This document shows positions 26,497 through 35,491 of a DNA stretch of 64,000 nt, piece by piece (within the stretch, counting starts at the first letter, position 1; every line of letters starts with the position of its first letter). The notes below the pieces were generated by a model. The model was not told where the DNA came from. It did no database searches and saw nothing but the letters and a program-made list of their open reading frames with translations. Source of the DNA: Hylemonella sp. GTDB taxonomy: Bacteria > Pseudomonadota > Gammaproteobacteria > Burkholderiales > Burkholderiaceae_C. The stretch covers positions 1 through 64,000 of the forward strand of contig JAUXVI010000013.1 of NCBI GenBank assembly GCA_030680575.1. Reading direction: 5' to 3'. Position numbers and translations under genes: made by a program.

Positions 26497-26629
26497 TATC
26501 GGGCTCGGTTTTGGCGAACTGCCCGGTGGCCCACCCCTCGGGGTGATGCCGGTTTGTCTCCTCGGCCAGCTTTTAATCAGGGTCTGGTCTTAAGCCCGCA
26601 GGTGCTCCTTTCCTGCGGGCTTTTTATTT
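26497..26629 (+). ncRNA. Candidate small RNA (sigma-28-like promoter to intrinsic terminator)
   Basis: About 130 bases lie between the predicted start (~7 bases after GCCGTTAA) and the T-run. No open frame with a ribosome site is seen. An internal hairpin CACCC-CTCG-GGGTG and the terminal 11-base-pair hairpin give it the layout of a bacterial regulatory RNA. I do not recognise an Rfam family. The alternative is that this is only the 3' region of the two-component operon. Confidence 0.4.
26592..26629. terminator. Strong intrinsic terminator
   Basis: AAGCCCGCAGG (26592-26602) and CCTGCGGGCTT (26612-26622) pair perfectly over 11 bases around a 9-base loop, followed by TTTTTATTT. It ends the rightward transcript; its AA-rich left side may also help end the leftward gene at 26637. 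Confidence 0.9.
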
Positions 26630-26636
26630 GTCCGTC

Positions 26637-26996
26637 TCAGCGGTGCCCGCCACCCGGACGCCCATGCTCAAACCGTTCGTGCCCGCGGTAGCCCGGGGCC
26701 GGGCCACGCTCCCAACCCCGGTGATGGTGCTGGTGGCGCCAGCCGGGCGGCGGGCCGTAATACACCGGTGCCGGTGGCATGTAGACCACCGGGCGCGGTG
26801 GCGGCATGTACACCACGGGCGGGTGCATCACCACCGGCGGGGCACTGGCCACACCCACATGCACGCCGGGTGACGCCACGCCGATGGACCAGTAGATGTT
26901 GTCGCCGTGCGCGTGCGCCGCGCCGCTGGCACCCAGCGTCAGCGCAGCGGCGCATGCCAGTGCGGCAAGGGCTTTGACGGACGTTTTGGCTTTCAT
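26637..26996 (-). CDS. Secreted Pro/Tyr/His-rich small protein
   Basis: A 119-residue protein with a clear signal peptide (KTSVKALAALACAAALTL, likely cleaved after AAHA). The mature part is rich in Pro, Tyr and His: VVYMPPPRPVVYMPPAPVYYGPPPG, then HQHHHRGWERG and a Gly/His/Arg tail. Such proteins are common and unassigned in Burkholderiales; His-rich ends may bind metal. Start is the ATG at 26996. Confidence 0.7.
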   Translation of the reverse strand: MKAKTSVKALAALACAAALTLGASGAAHAHGDNIYWSIGVASPGVHVGVASAPPVVMHPPVVYMPPPRPVVYMPPAPVYYGPPPGWRHQHHHRGWERGPAPGYRGHERFEHGRPGGGHR

Positions 26997-27131
26997 CGCA
27001 TTTCCTTTGTCGGGGCAAAAACACAGGCCCCGTACCCGTCAACGCGCTGCGCCGCAAAGCGACGACGTCCCATCTGTGAAGAACGTCGCCAAAGGTAACA
27101 AGCCCGGGCGCTGCCGGGCTGCGGCCAGGGC

Positions 27132-27881
27132 TCAGCGCGCCAGGTAGCCGCCGTCCACCGGGTAATAGGAGCCGGTCACAAACGACGCCCGGTCCGAACT
27201 CAGCCAGGCCACCAGCTCGGCCACCTCTTCCGGCCGGCCCAGGCGGCCGATCGGATGCGCCGCCACCAGCATGGCGTTCACCGCCTCGTTCTGCTCCAGC
27301 GCGCCGATCATGGGCGTGTGGATGAAACCCGGCCCCACCGCATTCACCCGGATGCCCTGCGTGCCGTAGTCCAGCGCGGCGGTCTGGGTCAGCCCCAGCA
27401 CGCCATGCTTGGCTGCCGTGTAGGCCGGCGAGCCGGAAAAACCCACCGCCCCCAGAATGGACGCCACGTTGACGATGGCACCGCCCCCGGTCTTGAGCAT
27501 GGCGGCGGTCTGGTACTTCATGCCGTAGAACACGCCCGTCAGGTTGATGTTGATCACCTGGGCCCAGCCATCGAGCGGGTAGTCGGCCAGCAGCGCCTGC
27601 GGGCCGCCAATGCCGGCGTTGTTGCAGGCCACGTCCAGCCGGCCGTAGTGCGCCACCGCCTTGGCCACCAGCGCCTCGTTGTCTTGCGGTTGGCCCACAT
27701 CGGCCGCCACAAAGATGGCGTCGCCGCCCTGCTGGCGCACCAGCGCCACGGTTTCCTCGCCGCCGGCCGCGTTCACGTCCGACACCACCACCTTGGCGCC
27801 CTCGCGCGCCCACACCAGCGCAATCGCACGGCCAATGCCCGACGACGCGCCGGTGACCAGACCTACCTTGTTCTTCAACAT
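27132..27881 (-). CDS. Short-chain dehydrogenase/reductase (glucose-1-dehydrogenase-like)
   Basis: A 249-residue classical SDR. The cofactor motif is TGASSGIGRAIAL, followed by NNAG (CNNAGIG), catalytic Ser in NVASILGAVGFSG and Tyr/Lys in YTAAKHG, and the C-terminal FVTGSYYPVDGGY. An Asp after beta-2 (VVVSDVNA) suggests NAD rather than NADP preference. Substrate unknown. The start ATG at 27881 has AAGGAGAAC upstream. Confidence 0.88.
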   Translation of the reverse strand: MLKNKVGLVTGASSGIGRAIALVWAREGAKVVVSDVNAAGGEETVALVRQQGGDAIFVAADVGQPQDNEALVAKAVAHYGRLDVACNNAGIGGPQALLADYPLDGWAQVININLTGVFYGMKYQTAAMLKTGGGAIVNVASILGAVGFSGSPAYTAAKHGVLGLTQTAALDYGTQGIRVNAVGPGFIHTPMIGALEQNEAVNAMLVAAHPIGRLGRPEEVAELVAWLSSDRASFVTGSYYPVDGGYLAR

Positions 27882-28040
27882 GACGTTCTCCTTGTCGTGA
27901 ACCAAAACCTCAAGACCATCTTAGTGCAGCCAGCTTGACCGCCGTGTGACATGGCGCAAGCTTTTTGCCCCGGGGCCGCAGGGCAGACGGCTATGAGCGG
28001 CCACGGGCGCAAGTCCAGGCGGCGGGTCTAAAATCGTCCA

Positions 28041-30104
<2,064 letters not shown>

Positions 30105-30114
30105 ATTGGCAAAT

Positions 30115-30128
30115 TATCAGAACTGATA
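30115..30128. promoter_or_regulatory. Palindromic operator of the HigBA-like operon
   Basis: TATCAG-AA-CTGATA is a perfect inverted repeat ending four bases before the toxin start. It sits in an AT-rich stretch (TTGGCA at 30106, TATAAA at 30127) suited to a promoter. Toxin-antitoxin operons of this class are autorepressed by the HTH antitoxin. Confidence 0.55.
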
Positions 30129-30132
30129 TAAA

Positions 30133-30459
30133 ATGAAGCGCATCCAATGGCTGGGAACGTCACTCAACGAAGTGCGTGAGTTTCCAGCCGATGCGCGTGC
30201 CCTGATCGGTCAGGAACTGCGACTGGTGCAAAACGGCCTGATGCCCAGCGACTTCAAGCCCATGCCCACCGTTGGTTCCGGCGCATATGAGATACGTGTT
30301 CGTGCGGGCAACCAGTACCGTGTGATTTATGTGGCGAAGTTTTCCGACTCGGTTTATGTGCTCCATGGCTTCGTGAAGAAAACCCAGAAGACAGCCCAAG
30401 CCGATCTGGATCTGGCGAAGAGCCGTTACGCCGCCCTGCTGAAGGAGAGAAAGAAATGA
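30133..30459 (+). CDS. higB: HigB/RelE-type toxin (phage-derived Gp49-like)
   Basis: A 108-residue toxin of the HigB/Gp49 family. The core has ARALIGQELRLVQNG, then GAYEIRVRAGNQYRVIYVAKF and VYVLHGFVKKTQKT, with the basic residues (Arg, Lys, Tyr) typical of ribosome-dependent mRNA endonucleases. The order toxin then antitoxin is the hallmark of higBA. The antitoxin start overlaps its stop (ATGA). Confidence 0.85.
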   Translation: MKRIQWLGTSLNEVREFPADARALIGQELRLVQNGLMPSDFKPMPTVGSGAYEIRVRAGNQYRVIYVAKFSDSVYVLHGFVKKTQKTAQADLDLAKSRYAALLKERKK

Positions 30460-30752
30460 ACGAGAAACTGCGCACCGTGGTCGGCAGCGACAACGTCTTC
30501 CGCGACCTCGGCTTTCCCGAAGCCGAGGCGCAAAACCTGCTGCTGCGCGCCGATCTGGTCGTCCACATCCGCAAGGTCATCGCCAAACTGGATCTCACGC
30601 AAGCCGAAGCCGCCAAGCGTGCCGGCATCACCCAACCCCGCATGAACGACCTGGTCAAGGGCCGGACCCAAAAATTCACGCTGGATGCGCTGGTGAACGT
30701 GGCAGCCAGTCTGGGCTATTCGGTCAAGCTGTCACTGAAGAAAACAGCCTGA
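30456..30752 (+). CDS. higA: HigA-like XRE-family antitoxin
   Basis: A 98-residue protein with an N-terminal segment LGFPEAEAQNLLLRADLV and an HTH domain (LTQAEAAKRAGITQPRMNDLVKGR, ~residues 47-70) of the HTH_37 type usually paired with Gp49-like toxins. It should neutralise the upstream toxin and repress the operon at the palindrome 30115-30128. Confidence 0.85.
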   Translation: MNEKLRTVVGSDNVFRDLGFPEAEAQNLLLRADLVVHIRKVIAKLDLTQAEAAKRAGITQPRMNDLVKGRTQKFTLDALVNVAASLGYSVKLSLKKTA

Positions 30753-30798
30753 TACGCAGGCTTACCAAGCCGGTAACCAGACTACAGGAGTTAACTAG

Positions 30799-31476
30799 AT
30801 GACTGAGAAATTTGAGCTCGGCATTATTGACGGTAGCGCAGCCTACCGTCTTGCCAGTCAAGTCATCATCCCTCGATTGAAAGTTGAAGTCTTTCCGAAA
30901 AAAGGATCAGAGCCGTTCAGTCTTCGGGATGAAATCTACGCAATTCTTGCCGACGAGGTAAAGAAAGGCACGATCACCCAGACGGAGCTTGAATCCATCT
31001 CCAGAGTGGATTCAAAAGGCGTCAAATCTACGCTCATGTCGCAGACACGATACTTCGTGCTGCATATTCTCAAGTCGACCGGTGTCGTCATGTCATCCGA
31101 TACTCGCGGAATGTTTATCCTGACAGATGCGGCCGCGATAGAAGAGGAAGAAGAGGAAGACGAAGTAGATGGCGTTGTAACAGCGGGTTCGATTTATGCG
31201 TACACTTTTCCATCGCTGAACGGCTCAATGATCAAGGTTGGAAAAGCATCCGGGAACGTGGAGGAACGAATCAACCAGCAACTCGGTACCGCAAATCCCG
31301 AAGCTCCGCAGATTCTCAAGGTCTGGCCGTCAACCGATGCCGACTCATATGAATTGGCTATTCATAGCGTTTTGAAGGCTAGAGGAAAGCGGGTGAATGC
31401 TCCCCGTGCGAAGGAGTGGTTTCGCACGACCATACAAGAGGTCGACGCGATCATTCAGTTCGTGAAGACCAGCTAA
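30799..31476 (+). CDS. T5orf172/MUG113 (GIY-YIG-like) domain protein
   Basis: A 225-residue protein. The N-terminal ~100 residues look like a winged-helix/Mrr-N type domain (FSLRDEIYAILADEVKKG). An acidic linker (EEEEEEDEVDG) joins it to a C-terminal T5orf172-type domain: SIYAYTFPSLNGSMIKVGKA, ERINQQLGTANPEAPQIL, and ELAIHSVLKARGKR with a final KEWFRTT. T5orf172 is a variant GIY-YIG nuclease fold found in phage and defence-linked proteins. Its codon and base use is visibly more AT-rich than its neighbours, suggesting horizontal transfer. Target unknown. Confidence 0.75.
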   Translation: MTEKFELGIIDGSAAYRLASQVIIPRLKVEVFPKKGSEPFSLRDEIYAILADEVKKGTITQTELESISRVDSKGVKSTLMSQTRYFVLHILKSTGVVMSSDTRGMFILTDAAAIEEEEEEDEVDGVVTAGSIYAYTFPSLNGSMIKVGKASGNVEERINQQLGTANPEAPQILKVWPSTDADSYELAIHSVLKARGKRVNAPRAKEWFRTTIQEVDAIIQFVKTS

Positions 31477-31488
31477 CCCGAATCCAAA

Positions 31489-31770
31489 ATGAAAGCCACC
31501 TGGAACAACACCGTCATTGCCGAGAGTGACGACACCGTGCTGCTGGAAGGCAACCACTACTTCCCCGAGCACACGCTCAAGCGCGAGTACGTCACCTTCA
31601 GCAACCACAAGACCACCTGCCCCTGGAAGGGCGAGGCGCATTACTACTCGCTCATGGTCAACGGCGACATGCTGCCCGACGCCGTGTGGTTCTACCCCGA
31701 GCCCAACCCCGAAGCCCATCTCATCCAGGGCCGCGTGGCCTTCTGGAAGGGTGTGAAGATTGAAGAATGA
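31489..31770 (+). CDS. DUF427 family protein
   Basis: A 93-residue protein with the DUF427 pattern: MKATWNNTVIAESDDTVLLEGNHYFP, then S-N-x-K-T-T-C-P-W-K-G-E-A-H-Y-Y and DAVWFYPEP...RVAFW. The conserved Cys-Pro-Trp-Lys-Gly is intact. DUF427 proteins are small beta-sheet proteins of unknown function. Its stop overlaps the P-loop gene start (ATGA), so the two are coupled here. Confidence 0.88.
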   Translation: MKATWNNTVIAESDDTVLLEGNHYFPEHTLKREYVTFSNHKTTCPWKGEAHYYSLMVNGDMLPDAVWFYPEPNPEAHLIQGRVAFWKGVKIEE

Positions 31771-32375
31771 GCACAACACGTGCCAAGCCCCACAAGCCCG
31801 CGCCCCGCGTGGTGGTCTTTGCCGGGCCCAATGGGGCGGGCAAGTCCACCCATGCGGATGCGATCCTGGCCACGCTTGGCATCACCACCTTTGTCAATGC
31901 CGACTTCATTGCGCGCGGCTTGTCGGGCCGGCACACAGAGGCCGTCACCTTCACGGCCGGGCGCATCATGCTGGAACGCCTGCACCAGTTGGCCGATGCC
32001 GGTGAAGACTTCGCCTTTGAGAGCACACTCTCCAGCCGCACCTTTGCCCCTTTTCTGCGTGACCTCAAGGCCCGGGGCTACGGAGTGGCCATCTACTACT
32101 TTTCCCTTGCCAACGCCCAGCTGGCGGTGCGCCGCGTGAAGTTGCGCGTGGCCATGGGCGGCCACGACGTGCCGACCGATGTGGTACGCAGGCGCTTTGG
32201 GCGCAGCCTCAACAACTTCTATACGCTGTATGCCCCGCTGGCGTCGCGCTGGGCTGTCTTCGATAATTCCAAACCACCCCATGCGCGGCTGGTTGCGACC
32301 AGCGAAGGCGATAATCTGACCATCACGGAACCCGCTCTATGGCTCAAACTGCAAAAAACCGCGAACCGCGCCTGA
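31767..32375 (+). CDS. Zeta-toxin-like P-loop kinase
   Basis: A 202-residue protein with Walker A FAGPNGAGKSTHA (~residues 18-30), FVNADFIARGL and FESTLSSRTF, the pattern of zeta-like toxins that phosphorylate UDP-N-acetylglucosamine. Later comes the Arg-rich lid V-R-R-V-K-L-R-V and VVRRRFGRSLNNF. Two tiny genes follow immediately and may supply the antitoxin. Other zeta-like proteins are not toxic, so toxicity is inference. Confidence 0.8.
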   Translation: MSTTRAKPHKPAPRVVVFAGPNGAGKSTHADAILATLGITTFVNADFIARGLSGRHTEAVTFTAGRIMLERLHQLADAGEDFAFESTLSSRTFAPFLRDLKARGYGVAIYYFSLANAQLAVRRVKLRVAMGGHDVPTDVVRRRFGRSLNNFYTLYAPLASRWAVFDNSKPPHARLVATSEGDNLTITEPALWLKLQKTANRA

Positions 32376-32509
32376 TGCCCACGCCCAAGGCGCTCGAAAA
32401 GGCTTTGGTGCAATCGGCCCAACAGGCCCGCCGGATGGCCAAGGCATTTGGCTTGGAAGTACCTGTGGTGGCTGACAAGACCCGCCGCGTGCCGACGGGT
32501 AGGGCGTAA
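32339..32509 (+). CDS. Small basic protein following the zeta-like gene (56 aa)
   Basis: The ATG at 32339 lies inside the 3' end of the zeta-like gene in another frame and opens a 56-residue frame. It reads MPTPKALEKALVQSAQQARR at residues 13-32, then MAKAFGLEVPVV. It is helical and basic. The tight overlap with the toxin-like gene and the three-base gap to the next small gene argue that it is real. No family recognised; a possible antitoxin or accessory. Confidence 0.55.
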   Translation: MAQTAKNREPRLMPTPKALEKALVQSAQQARRMAKAFGLEVPVVADKTRRVPTGRA

Positions 32510-32512
32510 AGC

Positions 32513-32683
32513 TTGCATCCCAAAGACATCCTGGACACGCCGAACCTCGACGCGCTCTGGGCCAAGGAAGCCGAGGACCGGCTGGCCGCCTACCGCCGGG
32601 GCGAGATCAGCGCCCCACCGCTGGCCGAGGTGCTGGGCAAGTACATGGCCAAGCCGGCCGACACCAAGCTGCACAGTAAGTAG
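32513..32683 (+). CDS. Addiction-module-component-like small protein (56 aa)
   Basis: A TTG start at 32513 opens a 56-residue frame. The core DALWAKEAEDRLAAYRRGEI followed by PPLAEVLGKY resembles the C-terminal part of the putative addiction module component family (RelB-like unstable antitoxins: L-W..E...R...Y..GE......EV). Three genes in a row (zeta-like, basic 56 aa, this one) look like a toxin-antitoxin operon. The N-terminus is shorter than usual for the family. Confidence 0.55.
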   Translation: MHPKDILDTPNLDALWAKEAEDRLAAYRRGEISAPPLAEVLGKYMAKPADTKLHSK

Positions 32684-32729
32684 CTTCACCTGATTCGCAC
32701 GTCAGCGACAGGCGCCACGCACAAAGGCC

Positions 32730-33056
32730 ATGGCACGCCGCCCTCACTACCACGTCTACGTCATCGAGCTCTCGCCGAACGTGCTGTACGAGCCCAAGTT
32801 TCGCAAGAACAACCCGGACTACGTGGAAGGCAAGCCCTGCGTCTACGTGGGCATGACGGGGCTGGACCCGGACGTGCGCTTTGACAAGCACAAGGCCGGC
32901 ATCCAGGCCAACAGTTATGTGACGAAGTACGGCCTGCGCCTGCTGCCAGACCTGTACGAAGGCTTCAACCCCATGAACTACCAGGACGCCCAGGAACGCG
33001 AGGTGGAAGTGGGCATCGACCTGCGCTCGGCTGGCTTTGGCGTCTGGCAGGCCTGA
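32730..33056 (+). CDS. GIY-YIG-like protein
   Basis: A 108-residue protein beginning MARRPHYHVYVIELSPNV, with KPCVYVGMTGLDPDVRFDKHKAG (GIY-YIG equivalents VYVI and VYVGMT plus the Arg/Lys helix) and a late Glu in DAQEREVEVGIDLR. The fold is probably a stand-alone GIY-YIG nuclease domain or a degenerate relative; the GIY motif is not exact. It may cut or bind nucleic acid. It is the second GIY-YIG-type gene in the island. Confidence 0.6.
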   Translation: MARRPHYHVYVIELSPNVLYEPKFRKNNPDYVEGKPCVYVGMTGLDPDVRFDKHKAGIQANSYVTKYGLRLLPDLYEGFNPMNYQDAQEREVEVGIDLRSAGFGVWQA

Positions 33057-33144
33057 ACCGGGGCATGACCGGGTGCTATGCATGCTTATGAGCGTGCTGA
33101 ATGTCGCATAAACTCGCGGCTGCTTCTGCGTCATTCCCTCCTTC

Positions 33145-34314
33145 GTGCAACTCGACCCCACCACCCTGATCTTCATCAATATCGCCAACCTGTTGGCGAT
33201 GTCACTGGCCTTGCCCTTGGTGATGGGGCTCGATCTGAGCCGTGCTGCCCGCCATGTCCGCACCTCACTCATGCTCAAGGCCGGGGCCTGGGTGCTGCTG
33301 GCGTTCACGATACGCTGGACCGGGCAATGGCCCGAGCTGGTACTGGGCACGCTGGCCCTGGCACTGATGTCGCTGAGCCATGTGCTGATCTTCCGTGCGC
33401 TGAGCCTGTGGCTCGGGCCGCGGCCCATGGGCCGGCTGCTGGTGGTGCTGGCAGTGGCCACGCCAATCGGCTTTGCGCTGAGCTTTCACAACTACCCGGT
33501 GCGCGTGGGCTGGATCAGCCTGATGCTGGCCGGGCAGTTGCTGATCCAGGCGCGGGCGACGCTGCTGCCCGCAGCTGACAGCCATAGCCGCGGTGGCTGG
33601 CGCTACCTGCTGTTCGGCTGCCTGTTCATGATGGCCGTGCTGATGGTTTTCCGCGGTGTCTTCGGCGCCTTTTTCCCGGAACTCAGCCCGAACTTCAACA
33701 CCCCGTCGCCCCTCATCGTGCTGACGCTGGTGGCGACCAATGTCGCGCTGGTGCTGGGCAATATCGCCTTGCTGGCGGCCTGGCGCGAGGAGGCCCAGCA
33801 GCAGTTGCGCACGCTGGTGGTCACGGATGCGCTCACGGGCCTGCTCAACCGCAACGGCTGGGCCGAGCACGCGGGCCAGACGCTGCGCTACGCGCAACGC
33901 CACGGTTTTCCGCTGTCGCTGCTGATGTTCGACCTGGACCACTTCAAGCGCATCAACGACACCCACGGCCACGAAACCGGCGATGTGGCGCTGGCGTTTT
34001 TCGGCCGTCTGCTCAAGAATTTTCTGCGCGCGGGCGACGTGAACGCCCGACTGGGCGGCGAAGAGTTCTGTGTGCTGCTGGTGCACGCCGACACAGCGGC
34101 GGCACAGGCTTTCGACCAGCGCCTGCGCGCCGAACTGGCCCAATCTGCGCCGCAGGCCATCCCCTGCACCATCGACTTCAGCACCGGCCACGCCCTGTTC
34201 AGCGGCAAGGGTGAGACGCTGGAGTCGCTCATGGCCCGCGCCGACACGGCCCTCTACCGCGCCAAGAACGCGGGCCGCAGCCAACTGGTCAGCGCCGAAA
34301 CGCCGGCCAGCTGA
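33145..34314 (+). CDS. Membrane diguanylate cyclase (GGDEF)
   Basis: A 389-residue protein with a GTG start. About six hydrophobic helices (residues ~8-210) precede a GGDEF domain (~225-385). The active site is RLGGEEFCVLL with the RxxD inhibitory site (RAGD) five residues before; DLDHFKRINDTHGHETGD is the metal/nucleotide region. It makes c-di-GMP from GTP. It is closely similar in layout to the gene at 35492-36667. Confidence 0.92.
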   Translation: MQLDPTTLIFINIANLLAMSLALPLVMGLDLSRAARHVRTSLMLKAGAWVLLAFTIRWTGQWPELVLGTLALALMSLSHVLIFRALSLWLGPRPMGRLLVVLAVATPIGFALSFHNYPVRVGWISLMLAGQLLIQARATLLPAADSHSRGGWRYLLFGCLFMMAVLMVFRGVFGAFFPELSPNFNTPSPLIVLTLVATNVALVLGNIALLAAWREEAQQQLRTLVVTDALTGLLNRNGWAEHAGQTLRYAQRHGFPLSLLMFDLDHFKRINDTHGHETGDVALAFFGRLLKNFLRAGDVNARLGGEEFCVLLVHADTAAAQAFDQRLRAELAQSAPQAIPCTIDFSTGHALFSGKGETLESLMARADTALYRAKNAGRSQLVSAETPAS

Positions 34315-34374
34315 AGCATGAGCCCCCTCACCCTGCCCCCGGTGAACGTTTCATAGAGGAGCCGCCCAACCTGT

Positions 34375-34403
34375 TTGACGCTCCTGACCCGTTGGAACAG
34401 AAT
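34375..34403 (+). promoter_or_regulatory. Sigma-70-type promoter upstream of the exported flavodoxin
   Basis: TTGACG, a 17-base spacer, then CAGAAT, placed 30 bases before the ATG at 34433. It matches 5/6 at -35 and 4/6 at -10. Confidence 0.5.
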
Positions 34404-34432
34404 GAAAATCTGAAGGCAGAGAGGGCCCGGCA

Positions 34433-35104
34433 ATGGCAATCAAGAATCGTGGTCGTGAGGGCGTGCGCCGTCGGGACGTCCTGGCGCTGGCAGAAGGGCT
34501 CATCGGTGCCGTGTCGCTGGGGGCCTGCTTCAGCGCAACGCCAAGCCATGCCGCGCCCATCGCCTTCACTGAGGCGCAATGTGGTGACAAGAGCCTGACG
34601 GGCCGGAAGATATTGGTCGCCTACGCCAGCAAGTACGGCTCCACCGGCGGTGTGGCGGATGCCATCGGCCAGACGCTGTGCGGCAAGGGCGCGACGGTGG
34701 ACGTACGGCTGATGAAGAACGTACGCAACCTGGACGCCTACCAAGGCGTGGTCCTGGGTGCCCCGGTGTACATGGGCAAGTGGCTGCCGGAGGCGGCCGA
34801 CTTCGTGAAACAGAATGCCGAGGCACTGGGCCGGGTTCCGCTGGCGTGTTTTGTGGTCTGCATGCTGCTGCGTGAGCCGACCCCGGAGAACATGGCCAAG
34901 GCACTCGCCTACCTGGACCCGGTTCTCAAGGCCGCGCCAGCGCTCACGCCGGTGGGCGTGGGCGCTTTTGCCGGCGCGCTGGATTACGGCAAGCTGTCGT
35001 GGGCCATGAAGAAGGTCATGCAGTCCATGGGGCAGCCGGAAGGCGACTTCCGCGACTGGAAGGCCATCCACGCCTGGGCAGAGGCATCGACCCTTGTCAG
35101 GTAA
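34433..35104 (+). CDS. Tat-exported flavodoxin-domain protein
   Basis: A 223-residue protein. The N-terminus has a twin-arginine signal (RRRDVLALAEGLIGAVSLGA, cleavage near SHAA). The mature part is a flavodoxin fold: VAYASKYGSTGGVADAIGQ (FMN phosphate loop), LGAPVYMGKWLPEAADFV and the later GALDYGKLSWAMKKVMQSMG, resembling HemG-type flavodoxins. Export of a folded flavoprotein explains the Tat signal. Redox partner unknown. It sits between two related diguanylate cyclase genes. Confidence 0.85.
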   Translation: MAIKNRGREGVRRRDVLALAEGLIGAVSLGACFSATPSHAAPIAFTEAQCGDKSLTGRKILVAYASKYGSTGGVADAIGQTLCGKGATVDVRLMKNVRNLDAYQGVVLGAPVYMGKWLPEAADFVKQNAEALGRVPLACFVVCMLLREPTPENMAKALAYLDPVLKAAPALTPVGVGAFAGALDYGKLSWAMKKVMQSMGQPEGDFRDWKAIHAWAEASTLVR

Positions 35105-35107
35105 AAT

Positions 35108-35163
35108 GCTATCGATTTAGTAGCTTCCGGCGCATATCAGACAAGGGCTACAGCCAATTTTTA
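35108..35163 (+). repeat. Dispersed 56-bp repeat, copy 6 (intergenic)
   Basis: Starts three bases after the flavodoxin stop: GCTATCGATTTAGTAGCTTC, then CGGCGCATATCAGACAAGGG and CTACAGCC-AATTTTT. It is one of the best-preserved copies and lies in the leader of the next small gene. Confidence 0.8.
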
Positions 35164-35189
35164 TTCAAAATCTTCCAGCATCCCCACCC

Positions 35190-35423
35190 ATGCCCGCCCT
35201 CACCCTGCGCCCCGTCAACGCCGATGTGTACAGCGTGCACACGCCCGACGGCGCGCACGTGGGTAACCTCAAGCGCATTGCCGCGGTGTGGAAGTTCAAG
35301 GCGGTGGGTTATGACGAAGCAGGCCAGGTCATACCCGGTGGCGGGCCGCTGACGGACGGGCACAACACGGCGTTGGCAGCGCCGGACGCGGCGGAACTCA
35401 GCACCCGGCTGGGTGTGCGCTGA
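35190..35423 (+). CDS. Hypothetical small protein
   Basis: A 77-residue protein starting MPALTLRPVNADVYSVHTPD with a beta-rich look: GAHVGNLKRIAAVWKFKAVG and a Gly-rich turn. No membrane segment or known domain. The start follows the dispersed repeat. It is probably real given its similarity in codon use to the neighbours. Confidence 0.55.
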   Translation: MPALTLRPVNADVYSVHTPDGAHVGNLKRIAAVWKFKAVGYDEAGQVIPGGGPLTDGHNTALAAPDAAELSTRLGVR

Positions 35424-35491
35424 AGCGGCGCCACACCACCGGCGGCAAGTACACTAGACAACAGCCTGTGCCCTACGGGGCCCCGCCTGCC

